Shown: one piece after another, positions 24,546-32,506 of the stretch | How positions within the stretch are numbered: position 1 is the first letter of the stretch | How the letters are laid out: the number at the start of each line of letters is the position of its first letter | Assembly: GCA_014655195.1 (NCBI GenBank) | Contig: BNBH01000016.1 | Coordinates: forward strand, 101,716-165,715 | DNA: 64,000 nucleotides | Reading direction: 5' to 3' | DNA from: Streptomyces cellulosae | GTDB taxonomy: Bacteria > Actinomycetota > Actinomycetes > Streptomycetales > Streptomycetaceae | The notes under the pieces: generated by a model | What the model was told of the DNA's origin: nothing | The model's database searches: none | What the model saw: the letters and a program-made list of their open reading frames with translations, nothing else | Translations under genes and position numbers: made by a program

Positions 24546-25911
24546 ACGTGCGGACGGTGAGCCCGGCCTCGCCGGCCCGGTCGAAGCGGTCGTCCACCGC
24601 GACGACGTCACGGCCGGACGCGTCCAGCAGGGAGGCGGCGACGGCGGCGCGCAGTCCGCCGGCGCAGTGCACCCACACCTGCCCGTCGGGCACCTCGTGC
24701 AGCCGGCCGCGCAGTTCATGAACCGGTATGTGGACGGACCCGTCCACATGACCGCGCGCCCGCTCGGAGGCGCGCCGCACGTCGAGCACGACGACACCCT
24801 CGGCCGGGTGATTCCGCGCCAGGTCGGCGAAGGTCCCGCGGGGGAAGGAGGCGGGGGTCTCACCGGGGCGCAGCCAGTCGGCGGGGCCGCCGACGGCCGC
24901 GGCGGCGGGCCGGTCGATGCCGACCCGGGCCAGCTCCCGCTGCGCGTCCGCCAGCTGGGCGGGCGTCTCGGCGAGCAGGGTGACCGGCTTGCCCCACGGG
25001 ATCAGCCAGGCGAGATAGGTGGCGAGCTGCCCCTCCGCCTCGACGTTGTACGACCCCGTCACATGGCCGGCGGCGAAGGCGACGCGGTTGCGCAGGTCGA
25101 CGACCCACTCCCCCGCCGCGAGCCGCGCGGCGATGTCGCCGGGGTCGGCGACGGCGGGCGGGGTGAGGTCGAGGGGCGCGGGGCCTGCGGCGTTGAGGGG
25201 CCCCATGTGCGCGTAGTACGCGGGGACGTCGTCAAGCCCGGCCAGCAGACGGGCGACGAAGGTGTCGGCGTCCGGGGCGGTGAGCGCCTCGTTGGACGCC
25301 TTCTCCTTGCCGATCGTCGTACCGCCGCCCTCCTGCTGCGAGGACGAGCAGAAGCTGCCGAAGCCGTGGGTGGGCAGCACGGCCGTCTCGTCGGGGAGTT
25401 CACCGGCGAGGCGGTGGGCGGAGGCGTGCTGGGCGCGGGCGAGCCGCTCGGTCAGCCGGGGCTCGACCAGGTCGGGGCGTCCGACGGTGCCGATCAGCAG
25501 GGAGCCGCCGGTGAACACCGCGACGGCGGCGCCGTTCTCCTCCAGCGCGTACGCGGTGTGGTGCGGGGTGTGTCCGGGGGTGGCGAGGGCGCGCAGCACC
25601 AGGCCGGCGTCCTCGTCGACGGCGGTGCGGTCGCCGTCGCACACGGGGACGCGCGGGAAGGAGACCCGCGCGCCGGCGGGGACCAGGTAGGACGCGCCGG
25701 TGAGCCGGGCGAGTTCGAGTCCGCCGGTGACGTAGTCGTTGTGCACGTGGGTCTCGGCGACGTACGCGATGCGCACCCCGCGCCGGGCGGCCGCGGCGAT
25801 CATCCGGTCGATGTCGCGCGGCGGGTCGACGGCCACGGCCGTGCGGGCGCCGCCGGCCAGGTAGCCGCGGTTGCCGAGTCCCGGAACCTCGATGGTGTCC
25901 ACGAAGAACAC
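24538..25911 (-). CDS. CstB-like persulfide dioxygenase fused to two rhodanese domains
   Basis: The product is 457 residues. The N-terminal metallo-beta-lactamase domain (about 1-240) has the ETHE1-type iron site: HVHNDYVTGG, TPGHTPHHTAY, GRPDLVEP and LPTHGFGSFC. A first rhodanese homology domain (about 255-345) lacks a catalytic Cys. The second (about 365-457) has VLDVRRASERARGHVDGSVHIP and C416 in VHCAGGLR. This matches S. aureus CstB, which oxidises persulfides to sulfite/thiosulfate. GTG 25911 follows GAAGGAG; the longer frame to 26256 is not used because both operators lie inside it. It heads the operon that continues with rhodanese and TauE. Confidence 0.92.
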   Translation of the reverse strand: MFFVDTIEVPGLGNRGYLAGGARTAVAVDPPRDIDRMIAAAARRGVRIAYVAETHVHNDYVTGGLELARLTGASYLVPAGARVSFPRVPVCDGDRTAVDEDAGLVLRALATPGHTPHHTAYALEENGAAVAVFTGGSLLIGTVGRPDLVEPRLTERLARAQHASAHRLAGELPDETAVLPTHGFGSFCSSSQQEGGGTTIGKEKASNEALTAPDADTFVARLLAGLDDVPAYYAHMGPLNAAGPAPLDLTPPAVADPGDIAARLAAGEWVVDLRNRVAFAAGHVTGSYNVEAEGQLATYLAWLIPWGKPVTLLAETPAQLADAQRELARVGIDRPAAAAVGGPADWLRPGETPASFPRGTFADLARNHPAEGVVVLDVRRASERARGHVDGSVHIPVHELRGRLHEVPDGQVWVHCAGGLRAAVAASLLDASGRDVVAVDDRFDRAGEAGLTVRTYE

Positions 25912-25935
25912 GTCTTTCTCCTTCCCATGGTGAAT

Positions 25936-25949
25936 TACCCCCTGGGGTA
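25936..25949. promoter_or_regulatory. CstR-type operator TACCCC-CT-GGGGTA
   Basis: Inverted repeat 24 bp upstream of the CstB-like GTG. Confidence 0.85.
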
Positions 25950-25970
25950 TGTCCTCACGGTAGCACGAGG

Positions 25971-25984
25971 TACCCCCGGGGGTA
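25971..25984. promoter_or_regulatory. CstR-type operator TACCCC-CG-GGGGTA
   Basis: Second copy, centred 35 bp upstream of the first. The pair suggests cooperative repression of the CstB-like operon. Confidence 0.85.
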
Positions 25985-26012
25985 TTTTGGAAGGGCGGCG
26001 CGCCTCCGGAGT

Positions 26013-26885
26013 TCAGCGATGAGGGACGACGACCAGCGGGCAGCGGGCCTGCTGGATCATGGCGTGGGTGACGGGACCGGTCCGGGGCAGCGAGGGACGC
26101 CCGGGAATCCGGTGCCCGACGACCAGCAGCCGCGCGTCCGAGGCCGCCTTGAGCAGGGCGTCCGCGGGCTTGCCCTCGGCCACCGTCTCCAGCACCTCGA
26201 CGTCGGGGTACTTGTCCCGCCACACCTGGAGCACGGCCGTCAGGAAGCGCAGCCATTCCCCGGCCCGCTCCTGGTCACCGGCCGGACCCGCGTCGGTCGC
26301 GCCCAGCGTGAGCCGGTCGGGCGCGCGCCAGGCGTGCACGGCGCGCAGCCGCGCACGGCGCCGGCGGGCCGCCTCGAAGGCGTACGCGAGCACTTCGTCG
26401 CAGGGTTCGATGACGTCCACCCCGACCACGACGTCCCGCCGCCCGTCACCGCCCGTCCCCTCCCCCGCCGCGTCCGCCCGTACGAGCACGACGGGACGTG
26501 TGGCCCGCGCGACGACGCCGAGCGAGACGGAGCCTGCGAGCAGTCCGGCGACCCGGCCCAGCCCGCGCGAGCCGAGCACCAGCGGGTCGGCCTCCTCCGC
26601 GGCCTGCGCGAGGGCGGCCGCGGCGGGTCCTTCGGCCTGGGTCTCGCGCACCCGTACGTCCGGCTGGACGGCGTGGACGCGTTCCGCCGCTCTCCGCAGC
26701 ACCCTCAGAGCCAGGCGGTGGTCGGCGGTGCGGGTGGTGTCCGTGCCGGCCTGCCGCGGACGCCGTCCCGCTACGTGCAGCAGCCGCAGGCCGGCACCCC
26801 GGCGCGCGGCCTCACGGGCGCCCCACTCGGCGGCCGCGAGGCTCTCGGCGGAACCGTCGACACCGACGACGACCGGCGACTCCAT
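26013..26885 (-). CDS. Universal stress protein, tandem UspA domains
   Basis: The product is 290 residues. Domain 1 has VVVGVDGSAESLAAAEWGAREA and LVLGSRGLGRVAGLLAGSVSLGV. Domain 2 has DVVVGVDVIEPCDEVLAYAFEAA and VVGHRIPGRPSLPRTGPVTHAMIQQ, a loop close to that of the protein at 15012-15872, so the two are near paralogs. ATG 26885 follows AAAGGTG. The 292-bp gap to the divergent CBS-BON gene holds two DosR-like boxes. Confidence 0.93.
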   Translation of the reverse strand: MESPVVVGVDGSAESLAAAEWGAREAARRGAGLRLLHVAGRRPRQAGTDTTRTADHRLALRVLRRAAERVHAVQPDVRVRETQAEGPAAAALAQAAEEADPLVLGSRGLGRVAGLLAGSVSLGVVARATRPVVLVRADAAGEGTGGDGRRDVVVGVDVIEPCDEVLAYAFEAARRRRARLRAVHAWRAPDRLTLGATDAGPAGDQERAGEWLRFLTAVLQVWRDKYPDVEVLETVAEGKPADALLKAASDARLLVVGHRIPGRPSLPRTGPVTHAMIQQARCPLVVVPHR

Positions 26886-26978
26886 GACATGCACCTTTCG
26901 CTCGGAGCGTTCCCCCGCCGACGCCCAGCGTCGCCGGGGGCGGCGGCGGGCGGGAAGGGCCACCGGGTCCCGGCCAGG

Positions 26979-26992
26979 GGTCCGACAGGCCC
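26979..26992. promoter_or_regulatory. DosR-like box GGTCC-GACA-GGCCC
   Basis: Reads GGGCC-TGTC-GGACC on the minus strand, 94 bp before the universal stress gene. Confidence 0.5.
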
Positions 26993-27041
26993 GACGGGGC
27001 ACCTCGGGAATCCCGCCCCGATGGCGACATCCCGGACATCC

Positions 27042-27055
27042 GGGCCGTTCGGCCC
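27042..27055. promoter_or_regulatory. DosR-like box GGGCC-GTTC-GGCCC
   Basis: Perfect arms; 123 bp before the CBS-BON gene and 157 bp before the divergent universal stress gene. Confidence 0.6.
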
Positions 27056-27177
27056 TGCTCGCCCTGCCCCTGAGGCCCTGGGACCAGCCACGGTGGCCGC
27101 CGGAGGCTGGAACCAACCGCTCCCGGCGAGGGCCCCGTCCCGGCCGGCGGCACCCGACTCAGCCAGGAGGATCAGCG

Positions 27178-27882
27178 ATGAAGGCCACCGAGGTCGGCGC
27201 CGTCATGACCAGGAACGTGGTCACCGCCGCGTACGGCACTCCGCTCAGGGACGTGGTCCGCGCGCTCGGGGAGCACCGCGTCGGCGGCCTTCCGGTGACG
27301 GACGAGGAGGACCGGGTGATCGGCGTGGTCTCCACGTCGGACCTGGCGCGTTCTCGCCCGCACCGGACGCCCGAGGGCGCCTCCGGCCCCTGGTGGGCCC
27401 GTCTCATCAGCAGGATGCCCGGCCTCCGCCGGGCCCGCACCGCGGGTGACGTGATGACCGCCCCCGCGGTCACCGTGGGGGCGCGTGCCACCGTCACGGA
27501 GGTGTCCTGGCTCATGACCGGGCACGGCGTCGAACGCCTGCCGGTGGTGGACGACGAGGAGCGGCTCGTCGGCATCGTCACGCGCGGCGACCTGCTCCGG
27601 CCGGTGCTGCGCACGGACGTCGAGATCGAGCGCGCGGTGCGCCGGGACGTCCTCGGGGCGACGCTCTGGCTGACGCCGCGGGCGCTGGCCCTGGCCGTGG
27701 AGGACGGCGTGGTGACCCTCACGGGCCGGCTGGAGAAGCGCAGCGACGCCGACGTGGCGGTGCGGGCGGCGAGCCGCATCGACGGTGTGGTCGCGGTCGT
27801 CGACCAGCTGTCGTACCGGGTCGACGACACGCGTCCGGACCGGACGGCCGCCAAGGCCGAGGAGCGGGTCGCCGGGACATGA
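27178..27882 (+). CDS. Two-CBS plus BON domain protein
   Basis: The product is 234 residues. Two CBS motifs lie at about 6-60 (VMTRNVVTAAYGTPLRDVVRAL, GLPVTDEEDRVIGVVSTSDL) and about 88-145 (VMTAPAVTVGARATVTEV, LPVVDDEERLVGIVTRGDLL). A BON domain follows at about 150-215 (LALAVEDGVVTLTGRLEKRSD). CBS pairs bind adenine nucleotides and report energy state; BON domains often contact membranes or lipids. ATG 27178 has AGGAGG upstream. A DosR-like box lies 123 bp before the start, and the DUF1876 and Hsp20 genes follow in the same direction. Confidence 0.92.
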   Translation: MKATEVGAVMTRNVVTAAYGTPLRDVVRALGEHRVGGLPVTDEEDRVIGVVSTSDLARSRPHRTPEGASGPWWARLISRMPGLRRARTAGDVMTAPAVTVGARATVTEVSWLMTGHGVERLPVVDDEERLVGIVTRGDLLRPVLRTDVEIERAVRRDVLGATLWLTPRALALAVEDGVVTLTGRLEKRSDADVAVRAASRIDGVVAVVDQLSYRVDDTRPDRTAAKAEERVAGT

Positions 27883-27935
27883 CCGGTGCCGGGGCCAGGA
27901 GGTTCCTGGGTACCCGGGCCGCACGGCACGTTCCC

Positions 27936-27949
27936 GGGACCTTCGGCCC
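27936..27949. promoter_or_regulatory. DosR-like box GGGAC-CTTC-GGCCC
   Basis: Lies 85 bp before the DUF1876 gene, in the 151-bp gap after the CBS-BON gene. Confidence 0.6.
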
Positions 27950-28033
27950 CGTGCCCCGCGTCCGCCGGAGTCGGACGGTGGAGAGGAAGAAGCGACCGGC
28001 ACGTCCGGGCCGCCCCGGGTCGAGGAGGCAGTC

Positions 28034-28321
28034 ATGTCGCACACCGTGGAATGGAAGACCCGCCTCTACCTCTTCGAGGAGGACGGCACGACGAAGGCGC
28101 GCGCCACCCTCGACACCGGGTCGACGACCCTCACCGGTCACGGCGCCGCCCACCGGAACCCGGCGGACCCGGACGTCCCGGAGATCGGCGACGAGCTCGC
28201 CGCGGGCCGCGCCCTGCGCGACCTGGGCGGACAGCTCCTCGACATCGCGGAACGCGACGTCGGGAACCTGGGCGCGCGAAGCGGCACGGAGAGCCGCCCG
28301 GTCCTGGGCTGGTCCCTGTGA
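28034..28321 (+). CDS. DUF1876 (dsRBD-like fold) protein
   Basis: The product is 95 residues. The sequence HTVEWKTRLYLFEEDGTTKARATLDTG, followed by LTGHGAAHRNPADPDVPEIGDELAAGRAL and a terminal helix (LLDIAERDV), is the DUF1876 family, which occurs near universal stress and dormancy genes in actinobacteria. The fold is a small alpha/beta domain and the function is unknown. ATG 28034 follows GAGGAGG. It has its own DosR-like box 85 bp upstream, and Hsp20 follows after 63 bp. Confidence 0.88.
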   Translation: MSHTVEWKTRLYLFEEDGTTKARATLDTGSTTLTGHGAAHRNPADPDVPEIGDELAAGRALRDLGGQLLDIAERDVGNLGARSGTESRPVLGWSL

Positions 28322-28384
28322 CCGACCGCACCCGAACCGGAAACCGACATCAGTCGGACACGACGCACGACAAGGAGAGGACCG

Positions 28385-28852
28385 ATGACGCAACCGGTAC
28401 GCCGCGACAGGGGTCAGATCTCCGGCTGGGCTCCCCTGCGTGAACTCGAGGAACTGCGGGCCCGCATGGACCGGCTGATGCAGACCACGTTCCCCTTCCC
28501 CGCGCGCCCGCTCTCCGAGACGGAGGAGGACCCGTGGGCGCCGCTCGCGGACGTGGAGGACACCGAGGACGCGTACGTGATGGAGCTGGAGCTCCCCGGC
28601 GTCAAGAAGGACGACGTCACGGTGGAGGTCACCGACGGCGAGCTGGACATCCACGGCGAGGTGAAGGACAAGGAGCGTACGGGCGTGCTGCGCCGGAGGA
28701 CCCGCCGGATCGGCCGCTTCAGCTACCGCACCACCCTCCCCCGGAACGCCGACACGGACAAGATCACCGCGGACCTCGCCCACGGCGTCCTCACGGTCCG
28801 CGTCCCGAAGGTGGCCTCGTCGATGCCCCGCCGCATCGAGATCTCGGACTGA
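28385..28852 (+). CDS. Hsp20/alpha-crystallin family small heat shock protein
   Basis: The product is 155 residues. A variable N-terminal arm (about 1-50) precedes the alpha-crystallin domain (about 52-143): VEDTEDAYVMELELPGVKKDDVTVEVTDGELDIHGE and the conserved A-x-x-x-n-GVL-T signature DLAHGVLTVRVPK. An ATP-independent holdase that prevents protein aggregation. ATG 28385 follows AAGGAGAGG. No HspR (HAIR) or CIRCE element is seen in the 63-bp gap, so it is probably read through from the DUF1876 promoter. Confidence 0.95.
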   Translation: MTQPVRRDRGQISGWAPLRELEELRARMDRLMQTTFPFPARPLSETEEDPWAPLADVEDTEDAYVMELELPGVKKDDVTVEVTDGELDIHGEVKDKERTGVLRRRTRRIGRFSYRTTLPRNADTDKITADLAHGVLTVRVPKVASSMPRRIEISD

Positions 28853-28930
28853 CCGCCCGGGGTCGCTTGGCGGCGGACCGCCGTGCGAGCGACGACGTAT
28901 CCCCGTCCCTCCGTCGCCCGAAGGCGGCCG

Positions 28931-28962
28931 ACGGCCGGGTCCGGCATGCCGGACCCGGCCGT
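28931..28962. terminator. Bidirectional hairpin terminator
   Basis: A 32-bp perfect palindrome (16-bp arms, ACGGCCGGGTCCGGCA and complement) between convergent Hsp20 (+) and the alpha/beta hydrolase (-). Confidence 0.75.
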
Positions 28963-29005
28963 CCCTTGTGAGCACGTCGTTCCGGCCGGCCCCGGTCGAG
29001 CACGG

Positions 29006-29860
29006 TCAGACGGGGTGTCTCCCCAGGAAGTCCAGCACTCGCTCGGCGCACGCCTTCGGAGTCTGCTCGGCGACAGGGACGTCCCAGTACTCGTTGACGG
29101 CCAGGCACTCCTGGAGGTACCTGGCCGCGGACCGCGTGTGCGAGGCGTCCTCACCAGGAACGATCAGGGCCGGCACCTCCAACACGGCGAGGTCCTCCGG
29201 CTCCACGCCGGGCACGGTGTCGCGGTCGAAGAGCACACGGCAGGTTCCCGAGACGATCGTGAGGTAGCGGTCGAGGTCCGTCGCCGCGTACGACGCGGCG
29301 AACGCGTCGTCGCTCCGCAGCGTCGCCGCCCAGGGGCCGACGCGCGGGTCCTTGCTGAAGCCGGCGGTGCTTCCGCGGGCCAGATCGACGACTGCCTGGA
29401 GCCCGTGTTCGAGGACGTAGCCGACGTGGTGGTGGAACCGGCGCTGCTGGGCCGCGCGGTAGGTGTAGCCGCCGGCCGGGGAGAAGAGCACCATGGAGGC
29501 CACCCGGTCGGGGTGCGCGACCGCGAGCGCCGCGGCACTCGAGCAGCCGACGCAGCCGCCCATGGCGTGGGCCCTTCCGACACCGAGGTGGTCGAGCAGC
29601 CCCACCGCCTGAGTGACGTACTTCTCCCAGGAGAGGCGCTCGAGGCGACCGCTCGACCGACCGGACTCGCGCCGGTCGAAGACGACGCATGTGTAGTGCG
29701 GTGACAGGGCGTCGATGAGCCCCAGGTTCCTGTAGCGGCCGAAGCTGGTCCAGTTCTCCAGGCTGGAGTCGAAGCCACCCGGGCTGAACATGAGCAGGGC
29801 CGGGCCACGTCCGACGGTCTCGTAGCGTGTGCGGCACCCGTTGATCTCGATGGTGGGCAT
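29006..29860 (-). CDS. Alpha/beta hydrolase with cysteine at the nucleophile elbow
   Basis: The product is 284 residues of the carbon-carbon hydrolase/epoxide-hydrolase-like class: oxyanion region FSPGGFDSSLENW, VVFDRRESGRSS, then the nucleophile elbow MGGCVGCSSAA, where G-x-C-x-G replaces the usual G-x-S-x-G. A late PALIVPGEDASHTRSAA region supplies the Asp and His. Cys nucleophiles are typical of dienelactone hydrolase, which suggests a lactone or thioester substrate. ATG 29860 follows GGGAGGGG. It is the last gene of the Rieske operon (32830 to 29006), so it probably acts on a ring-derived intermediate. Confidence 0.88.
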   Translation of the reverse strand: MPTIEINGCRTRYETVGRGPALLMFSPGGFDSSLENWTSFGRYRNLGLIDALSPHYTCVVFDRRESGRSSGRLERLSWEKYVTQAVGLLDHLGVGRAHAMGGCVGCSSAAALAVAHPDRVASMVLFSPAGGYTYRAAQQRRFHHHVGYVLEHGLQAVVDLARGSTAGFSKDPRVGPWAATLRSDDAFAASYAATDLDRYLTIVSGTCRVLFDRDTVPGVEPEDLAVLEVPALIVPGEDASHTRSAARYLQECLAVNEYWDVPVAEQTPKACAERVLDFLGRHPV

Positions 29861-29889
29861 GGCCCATCCCCTCCCTCTCTCGTGGTGGC

Positions 29890-30687
29890 TCACTGGCCGC
29901 GGATGTTCCGCCCGCCGCGGATGTCGGCGACGCACTCGGCGATCGCGTCGTACGCCACGCGCGCCACGTTGGCGTAGGTGTGGGGCTCCCGGTCGACGAA
30001 CTTCGCGTTGTAGCCGATGGCCGCGGTGGACATCCGGATCCGGCCGTCGAGCCACGGGCCGCCGCCGAAGCCGCCGAGCACCGGAATGCTCACCGCCTCG
30101 ACCACGGCCGGACCCACGACGGGACCGGAGTTGGTGAAGTTGAGTGCCGTCGCTCCCGCGGACTCGAGCCGTTTGGCCTCGTCGACCATCTCCTCGAGCA
30201 ACTCGTCGGGGACGAAGGCGCCCTCGGCAGCGGAATAGGCGATCCCGTACTTGAGAGCCGTTTGCGGGGTGATGCCGAACTGCGCGAAGACCGGCACGCC
30301 GGCCCGTGCGACGGCCTCCACCGCTTCGGGGAAGTCGGCGGCGCCGTCCAGCTTGACCAGGTCCACCCCGGCCTCTTTCGCCAGGCGTACGGCGGCGGGC
30401 ACCGCGTGACCGGTCTGCAGTGGACCGAACGGGAAATCGCAGGACACGAGCGCGTCAGCGACCCCTCGGCGCACCGCCTTGGCGACCACGAGCAGTTCGT
30501 CGAACCGGACCTCGAGCGGGTGGGACTGGCCCCACAGGTTCACACCGACGGAGTCGCCGACGGAGACGATGTCGGCGCCGGCACGATCGGCGATCTGCGC
30601 CATGTGGTAGTCCCAGGCCACGATGCAGACGCTCTTCTCGCCGGCGGCCTTCATCGCCCGGAGCTTCGGAAGAGTCATGCGGCTCAT
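29890..30687 (-). CDS. PanB-like ketopantoate hydroxymethyltransferase family protein
   Basis: The product is 265 residues with the PEP-mutase/PanB barrel: TLPKLRAMKAAGEKSVCIVAWDYHMAQIADRAGADIVSVGDSVG, VSCDFPFGPLQTG, DLVKLDGAADF, PVFAQFGITPQ. True PanB condenses 5,10-methylene-THF with 2-oxoisovalerate for pantothenate. The metal-binding Asp in GDSVG is kept. Several strands differ from canonical PanB, and the gene overlaps (ATGA) an unknown gene inside a catabolic operon, so a different one-carbon or aldol reaction on a 2-oxo acid is more likely than pantothenate synthesis. One possibility is capture of formaldehyde released by an O-demethylating Rieske enzyme. Confidence 0.8.
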   Translation of the reverse strand: MSRMTLPKLRAMKAAGEKSVCIVAWDYHMAQIADRAGADIVSVGDSVGVNLWGQSHPLEVRFDELLVVAKAVRRGVADALVSCDFPFGPLQTGHAVPAAVRLAKEAGVDLVKLDGAADFPEAVEAVARAGVPVFAQFGITPQTALKYGIAYSAAEGAFVPDELLEEMVDEAKRLESAGATALNFTNSGPVVGPAVVEAVSIPVLGGFGGGPWLDGRIRMSTAAIGYNAKFVDREPHTYANVARVAYDAIAECVADIRGGRNIRGQ

Positions 30688-31181
30688 GCGCGGGTCGCCT
30701 TCAGGAGTTCGACGAGGTCGTCGGGTTCGGCCGGAACCAGCAGGATCCGGGCGTACGGACGGAGTTGGAGGAGCGCCTCGCCGGCGAGGGCGCCCGGGGT
30801 CACGACCAGGCCGGCCGTCATGATGCCGCGCGCCCCGCACTCGACGCCGATCACGGCGACGGCGTCGGCGTTCTCACCGGTCACCGAGACCATGACCACC
30901 GTGTTGGTGTCCTCGAGGACCCCGGTGAGGGCGACTTCGCCGCCCTCCACCTCGACCAGGGTCGGTCCGGGGTCCCTCACGGTGAAGAAGCGGGCCTGCC
31001 CCCACTCGAGGGCAGCCGCCTCCCGGACGATCCCGGCCGCCACCTCGTCGAGGGCGACGACCCGCGTGTTCCGGGCGGAAGCCAGCGGATGGTCGATCCG
31101 GAACGCCGCTTCCTCGGAGGTGGCGGCCCGGGCGCAGGAGCTCGGGCCGACCGGGACGGAGAGTTTCACGAAACCCGCCAT
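30684..31181 (-). CDS. Unrecognised protein of the Rieske operon
   Basis: The product is 165 residues and no family is recognised. The N-terminal half is mixed (MAGFVKLSVPVGPSSCARA, VVALDEVAAGIVREAAALEWGQARFF). The centre has a polar VTGENADAVAVIGVECGARGIMTAGLVV segment that looks like a Rossmann-type or FtsZ/BMC-like alternation of strands and helices. It starts 3 bases after the Rieske oxygenase stop and overlaps the PanB-like gene, so it is tightly embedded in the operon. A partner subunit of the PanB-like enzyme is possible. Confidence 0.75.
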   Translation of the reverse strand: MAGFVKLSVPVGPSSCARAATSEEAAFRIDHPLASARNTRVVALDEVAAGIVREAAALEWGQARFFTVRDPGPTLVEVEGGEVALTGVLEDTNTVVMVSVTGENADAVAVIGVECGARGIMTAGLVVTPGALAGEALLQLRPYARILLVPAEPDDLVELLKATRA

Positions 31182-31184
31182 GGT

Positions 31185-32465
31185 TCAGACCGTCGTGTGC
31201 GGCTTGGACGGCTCGGCGATCATCGCGTCGCCGATGCCGTCGACGAAGGACCGGTCTGCCGGGAGCACGATCGCCACTGAGCGCACCCTCTGGTCCTGCG
31301 GGCGGTTGCCGACCGGCTCGACGCCCTGCTGGAGCGCCTCGGCGGCCTTCCTGAGCTTCTGGCGGGCCTTGATGATGCCCGCGTCGGTGGCGACGAGGCG
31401 CTCCTTGGTGCGGTCGACGACCGGTCCCATCGACTCCTGCAGCGAGGAGTCCTGAAGGGCGATGCCGGCGATGCCGGAGTAGGTCTCGCCGCGCCGTTGT
31501 GCCTCGCGGTCCATGAGGTAGTCGTTGTCCTTGTTGGCGAGCGGGCGGTACGCCTCGTCGTTCGCGCTGTGGACGCCGAAGCCGGCACGCATCGCGGCGA
31601 TCTCGTCCTCGGTGAGCTTCCGGGTCGGGTGGTAGTCGAACGTCCAGGCCCAGCAGTTCCCGTCGTCGATCGGCACCCAGAAATGGCCGTGCACCGGATG
31701 GTCGCCACGCGGCGGGACCATGGTGAAGTTGGGAAGCACCCACGGGGTGACACGCCAGTAGTAGTGCCCCTCCTCCGCGTTGCGGCGGGCGCCGATCAGC
31801 AGACCGCCTTCGTAGTCGACGACCTCGAAGTACGGCTTGAGATCACGCTTGTTGTAGAGGTTGCCCTTCGAGCCCTTGAAGAGCGGATCGGTGTCGATGT
31901 TGCCGCCGTGCAGGAAGGTGACGTGACTGGAGTCGATGCCGCCCTCCAGGGCCTGGAGCCAGTTGCACTCCTGAAGCCGCTTGGAGGTGAAGACGTGCCC
32001 CTCGGGGACCGTGTAGGCCTCCCACTCCGGTTCCGGGGGCTGGGCCGCCGGATCGCCGAGGTAGGCGAAGAGGACGTCGCCACGTTTGACCATCGGGTAC
32101 GACTTCAGCTTCACGTTGGCACAGAAGTTGCTGTTCTCGGGCTCGCTCGGGACTTCGACGGCCTGGCCCGTGACGTCGTACTTCCAGCCGTGGTACGGGC
32201 AGCGGAGGCCGCCCTGCTCGTTGCGGCCGAACCACATCGAGACACCGCGGTGCGCGCAGAACTCGTCGATGAGGCCGTAACGGCCGTCGGTGTCACGGAA
32301 GGCGATGAGCCGCTCGGAGAGGACCTTCACGCGCACCGGCGGGCAGTCGTTCTCGGGCAACTCCTCCGCCAGCAGGACCGGTTGCCAGTAGCGGCGGAAG
32401 AGGTCCCCCATGGGAGTGCCGGGGCCGGTCCGGCAGAGGAGGTCGTTGATCTCGGGACGCAGCAT
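31185..32465 (-). CDS. Rieske non-haem iron oxygenase, phthalate 4,5-dioxygenase-like
   Basis: The product is 426 residues. The Rieske site is C70-x-H72 (CAHRG) and C89-x2-H92 (CPYHGW). The catalytic iron ligands are in EGGIDSSHVTFLHGG (H181 and H186). The N-terminus (MLRPEINDLLCRTGPGTPMG, FRRYWQPVLLAEELP) and overall length match phthalate 4,5-dioxygenase and related aromatic carboxylate hydroxylases/O-demethylases. Electrons would come from the adrenodoxin-type ferredoxin gene 41 bp upstream and the FAD reductase at 38498-39736. Dihydroxylation of a phthalate-like acid is the favoured reaction; O-demethylation of a methoxylated benzoate is an alternative. Confidence 0.92.
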   Translation of the reverse strand: MLRPEINDLLCRTGPGTPMGDLFRRYWQPVLLAEELPENDCPPVRVKVLSERLIAFRDTDGRYGLIDEFCAHRGVSMWFGRNEQGGLRCPYHGWKYDVTGQAVEVPSEPENSNFCANVKLKSYPMVKRGDVLFAYLGDPAAQPPEPEWEAYTVPEGHVFTSKRLQECNWLQALEGGIDSSHVTFLHGGNIDTDPLFKGSKGNLYNKRDLKPYFEVVDYEGGLLIGARRNAEEGHYYWRVTPWVLPNFTMVPPRGDHPVHGHFWVPIDDGNCWAWTFDYHPTRKLTEDEIAAMRAGFGVHSANDEAYRPLANKDNDYLMDREAQRRGETYSGIAGIALQDSSLQESMGPVVDRTKERLVATDAGIIKARQKLRKAAEALQQGVEPVGNRPQDQRVRSVAIVLPADRSFVDGIGDAMIAEPSKPHTTV

Positions 32466-32506
32466 GGTGTTCCTTCCGGGGCGAGCGCGGTGAACGTGCG
32501 GACGGA

